A stretch of 64,000 bases of DNA from an uncultured Bacteroidota bacterium (GTDB lineage: Bacteria > Bacteroidota > Bacteroidia > UKL13-3). Below, in pieces: positions 63,481-64,000 of this stretch. Each line of letters starts with the position of its first letter. The stretch's first letter is position 1. Location of the stretch: assembly GCA_903850915.1 (NCBI GenBank), contig CAINMV010000005.1:1-64000 (forward strand), given 5' to 3'. The translations under genes were made by a program, and so were the position numbers. The notes beneath the pieces are model-generated. The model did no database searches, was not told the DNA's origin, and saw only the letters and a program-made list of their open reading frames with translations.

Positions 63481-64000
63481 TTAAACATCAAAACGAATAC
63501 CTTGAGCTAAAGGCAAGGAATCGCCATAATTAATGGTGTTGGTTTGTCGGCGCATATAGGCTCTCCAGCTATCACTACCACTTTCACGTCCACCACCGGT
63601 TTCTTTCTCACCACCAAAAGCGCCACCGATTTCTGCTCCACTAGTGCCAATATTTACATTTGCTATTCCGCAATCGCTTCCATTAACACTTAAAAACAAT
63701 TCACTTTCACGAACTGAATCAGTAAAAATAGAAGAACTCAACCCTTGACGAACTCCATTTTGAAGTGCAATAGCCTCATCAATCGATTTATATTTCATTA
63801 TATATAAAATTGGAGCGAAAGTTTCGTCCTGTACAATTTGACAAGAATTTTCTGCTTCAATAATACATGGTGTTACATAACATCCACTTTGGTAACCTTC
63901 ACCAGTTAGAACCTCACCACCGGTGAGCACTTTTCCTCCCTGCTGAATTGCCTTGTTAATTGCCTCAGTGAAATTAGTAACCGCTTGCTTATCGATAAGA
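63481..64000 (-). CDS. Aldehyde dehydrogenase, ALDH7-type (incomplete at window edge)
   Basis: The last 173 codons of an aldehyde dehydrogenase; the frame continues past 64000. The catalytic cysteine and the NAD site lie outside. The visible part has [18 protein letters not shown] and ends with [40 protein letters not shown] and PLAQGIRFD. This long Gly-rich tail is characteristic of the ALDH7 (alpha-aminoadipic semialdehyde dehydrogenase, AmaB) group, which works in lysine catabolism. It ends at the bidirectional terminator. Confidence 0.9.
   Translation of the reverse strand, partial: LIDKQAVTNFTEAINKAIQQGGKVLTGGEVLTGEGYQSGCYVTPCIIEAENSCQIVQDETFAPILYIMKYKSIDEAIALQNGVRQGLSSSIFTDSVRESELFLSVNGSDCGIANVNIGTSGAEIGGAFGGEKETGGGRESGSDSWRAYMRRQTNTINYGDSLPLAQGIRFDV

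Overview
The window is an AT-rich chromosomal segment of a member of the Bacteroidota. The evidence is gliding-motility proteins (GldB, GldC), several secreted proteins with type IX secretion (T9SS) C-terminal sorting domains of both type A (Por_Secre_tail-like) and type B (CHU_C, gliding-motility-associated), a parA-parB-DUF5683-dapB-lepB gene order that is familiar in this phylum, an unusually long signal peptidase I, and repeated TAnnTTTG -7 promoter elements ahead of genes. I saw no tRNA, rRNA, insertion sequence, prophage or CRISPR array. Coding density is high and no gene-free stretch exceeds 300 bases; gaps of about 150-260 bases hold promoters, hairpins or nothing I recognise.

Layout. 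1-9340: an incomplete Wza-like export lipoprotein, a POT peptide transporter, serS, gldC, a ruvB-lipoprotein-queG run and a copper P-type ATPase. 9565-14287: a small anti-sigma-like protein, a VWA protein, an operon of a lone HsdR-N-type nuclease domain with rdgB, holA plus an NlpC/P60 lipoprotein, and a ferredoxin-iscX pair. 14344-19715: a BNR-repeat secreted protein overlapped by a polytopic GT-C-like membrane protein whose leader carries a full promoter and then a terminator-like hairpin, a SirB1-type protein and msrA. 19789-29434: a Hydin-like/VWA protein coupled to an NFACT (RqcH-like) gene, an outer-membrane barrel/lipoprotein/DPP-IV operon, an ArsC-like reductase, a MerR regulator, and 3-hydroxyanthranilate dioxygenase with a serine hydrolase. 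29590-37473: an almost bare T9SS C-terminal domain with purine nucleoside phosphorylase, gldB divergent from a PorT-like barrel, and tRNA or envelope genes (mtaB, CCA/poly(A) nucleotidyltransferase, a GT9 heptosyltransferase, tsaC/ywlC, folB).

37522-49975 is the most distinctive region. An ECF sigma factor overlaps a gene for a single-pass protein that looks like an anti-sigma factor at its N terminus but ends in PKD-like domains and a T9SS type B sorting domain. Next comes a 1581-residue multi-PKD protein with the same kind of C terminus. Upstream on the same strand lie three further T9SS type A secreted proteins: a two-repeat beta-sandwich protein, an arylsulfotransferase and a CotH kinase with a lamin-tail domain. 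I read the sigma unit as a candidate surface-signalling system tied to T9SS export or adhesin assembly; this is inference.

50190-64000: a GNAT-nitrilase fusion, lepB, dapB, DUF5683 and parBA. The parA promoter -7 element lies in the spacer of an inverted repeat made of parS-like half-sites, and a perfect DnaA box lies nearby. Then follow a Wzi-like porin, a thioredoxin-fold protein, two envelope proteins of unknown role, an M16 peptidase and an incomplete ALDH7-type aldehyde dehydrogenase.
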